A stretch of 6,725 bases of DNA from Candidatus Cloacimonadota bacterium (GTDB lineage: Bacteria; Cloacimonadota; Cloacimonadia; Cloacimonadales; Cloacimonadaceae), in the NCBI GenBank assembly GCA_016875595.1, contig VGPI01000114.1, positions 1-6,725 of the forward strand, given 5' to 3'. Below the pieces are notes generated by a model. It made no database searches. It was not told where the DNA came from and worked only from the letters and a program-made list of their open reading frames with translations. Shown here piece by piece: positions 6,021 through 6,725 of the stretch. The position numbers were made by a program, and so were the translations under genes. The stretch's first letter is position 1. Every line of letters starts with the position of its first letter.

Positions 6021-6049
6021 TTCGTATATCATGCGCAGTTTCCTGTCAA
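6021..6049 (-). promoter_or_regulatory. Promoter of the small membrane-protein gene
   Basis: TTGACA (6049-6044) is followed after 17 bases by TACGAA (6026-6021); the alternative TATACG sits at 15 bases. Either start gives a leader of about 35-40 bases ending in the strong AAGGAGG ribosome site. This implies that the gene need not rely on read-through from the rRNA operon. Confidence 0.5.
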
Positions 6050-6150
6050 TTGAATTCGCATATTTCTTTCCATCATTGGCTTTATAGTGAAAGTTCATTT
6101 CCAATACACTCGCTTACTTCCCTTCTCATTATAAAATGACGGGGCGTCGG

Positions 6151-6268
6151 CGATGGCGGCGACCTACTCTCCCACACAGTTGCCCATGCAGTACCATCGG
6201 CGCGGGTGAGCTTAACTGCTGTGTTCGGGATGGGAACAGGTGTGGCCTCACCGCTAATACCACCATCG
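6151..6268 (-). rRNA. rrf: 5S ribosomal RNA
   Basis: On the minus strand the conserved core CCATCCCGAACACAGCAG, AAGCTCACC and the closing GGGAGAGTAGGTCGCCGCC are all present. Helix I is CGATGGTGG (6268-6260) with CCGCCATCG (6159-6151). Pairing continues beyond the mature ends (6143-6150 with 6269-6276, one mismatch), giving a 17-position precursor stem suited to processing. The ends are judged from helix I and may be off by a few bases. The 23S-5S spacer (about 6269-6337) holds no tRNA. Downstream only a weak TCATT/AATGA hairpin (about 6126-6139) is seen, with no GC-rich terminator. Confidence 0.95.
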
Positions 6269-6337
6269 CTGACGCCTCGTCGAACGATGTGTCTCCGTAA
6301 TGACTGTGCGAGCGTTTCACACAAGGACATGAAAAAT

Positions 6338-6725
<388 letters not shown>

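Noticed and set aside
5865..6104. A 79-residue version of the small membrane protein starting at TTG 6104
   Set aside because: The extension covers the promoter and the AAGGAGG ribosome site of the 37-residue version, and its own start has no ribosome site.

Overview
The window fits a free-living bacterium of the FCB group. The best guess is Cloacimonadota, with Bacteroidota or another phylum that uses type IX-like sorting as alternatives. The main evidence is the secreted protein at 1255-3201. It ends in a beta-sandwich sorting domain with the PFPNPFNPS signature, preceded by the LPVVLSSFTA...YYYWLESVD module common in those phyla. No taxon can be fixed from the protein evidence alone; the 23S fragment at the right edge would settle it.

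Layout, left to right. (1) 1-552, minus strand: the first 184 codons of a Cys/Met-metabolism PLP enzyme, cut by the window edge. (2) About 550-1254: a 700-base divergent intergenic region with a weak promoter for the PLP gene, a strong TTGACA-16-TAGAAT promoter for the surface protein, and about 400 bases that may hold a decayed reading frame. (3) 1255-3201, plus strand: a 648-residue secreted surface protein followed by a textbook intrinsic terminator. (4) 3261-3769: about 500 bases without a gene, containing two palindromic repeat structures. (5) 5701-3770, minus strand: a two-gene unit encoding a COG2509-type FAD-dependent oxidoreductase and a receiver-only response regulator, 3 bases apart. 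(6) 5816-5741, minus strand: tRNA-Phe(GAA) with encoded CCA, followed by a 9-bp hairpin. (7) 5978-5865, minus strand: a 37-codon single-span membrane peptide with a near-perfect Shine-Dalgarno. (8) 6268-6151: 5S rRNA, and from 6338 to the right edge the 3' end of 23S rRNA, both minus strand.

From 23S down to the regulator, everything is transcribed leftward and meets the rightward surface-protein gene in the repeat-bearing region at 3261-3769. The genes look like ordinary chromosomal housekeeping (rRNA, tRNA, sulfur amino acid enzyme) beside a fast-evolving surface protein. I see no phage, plasmid, CRISPR or defence module, and no convincing new multi-gene system. The less ordinary points are the small membrane protein between 5S and tRNA-Phe, the oxidoreductase start that lacks a Shine-Dalgarno and sits just behind a hairpin, its coupling to a lone receiver domain, and the two palindromic repeat structures.
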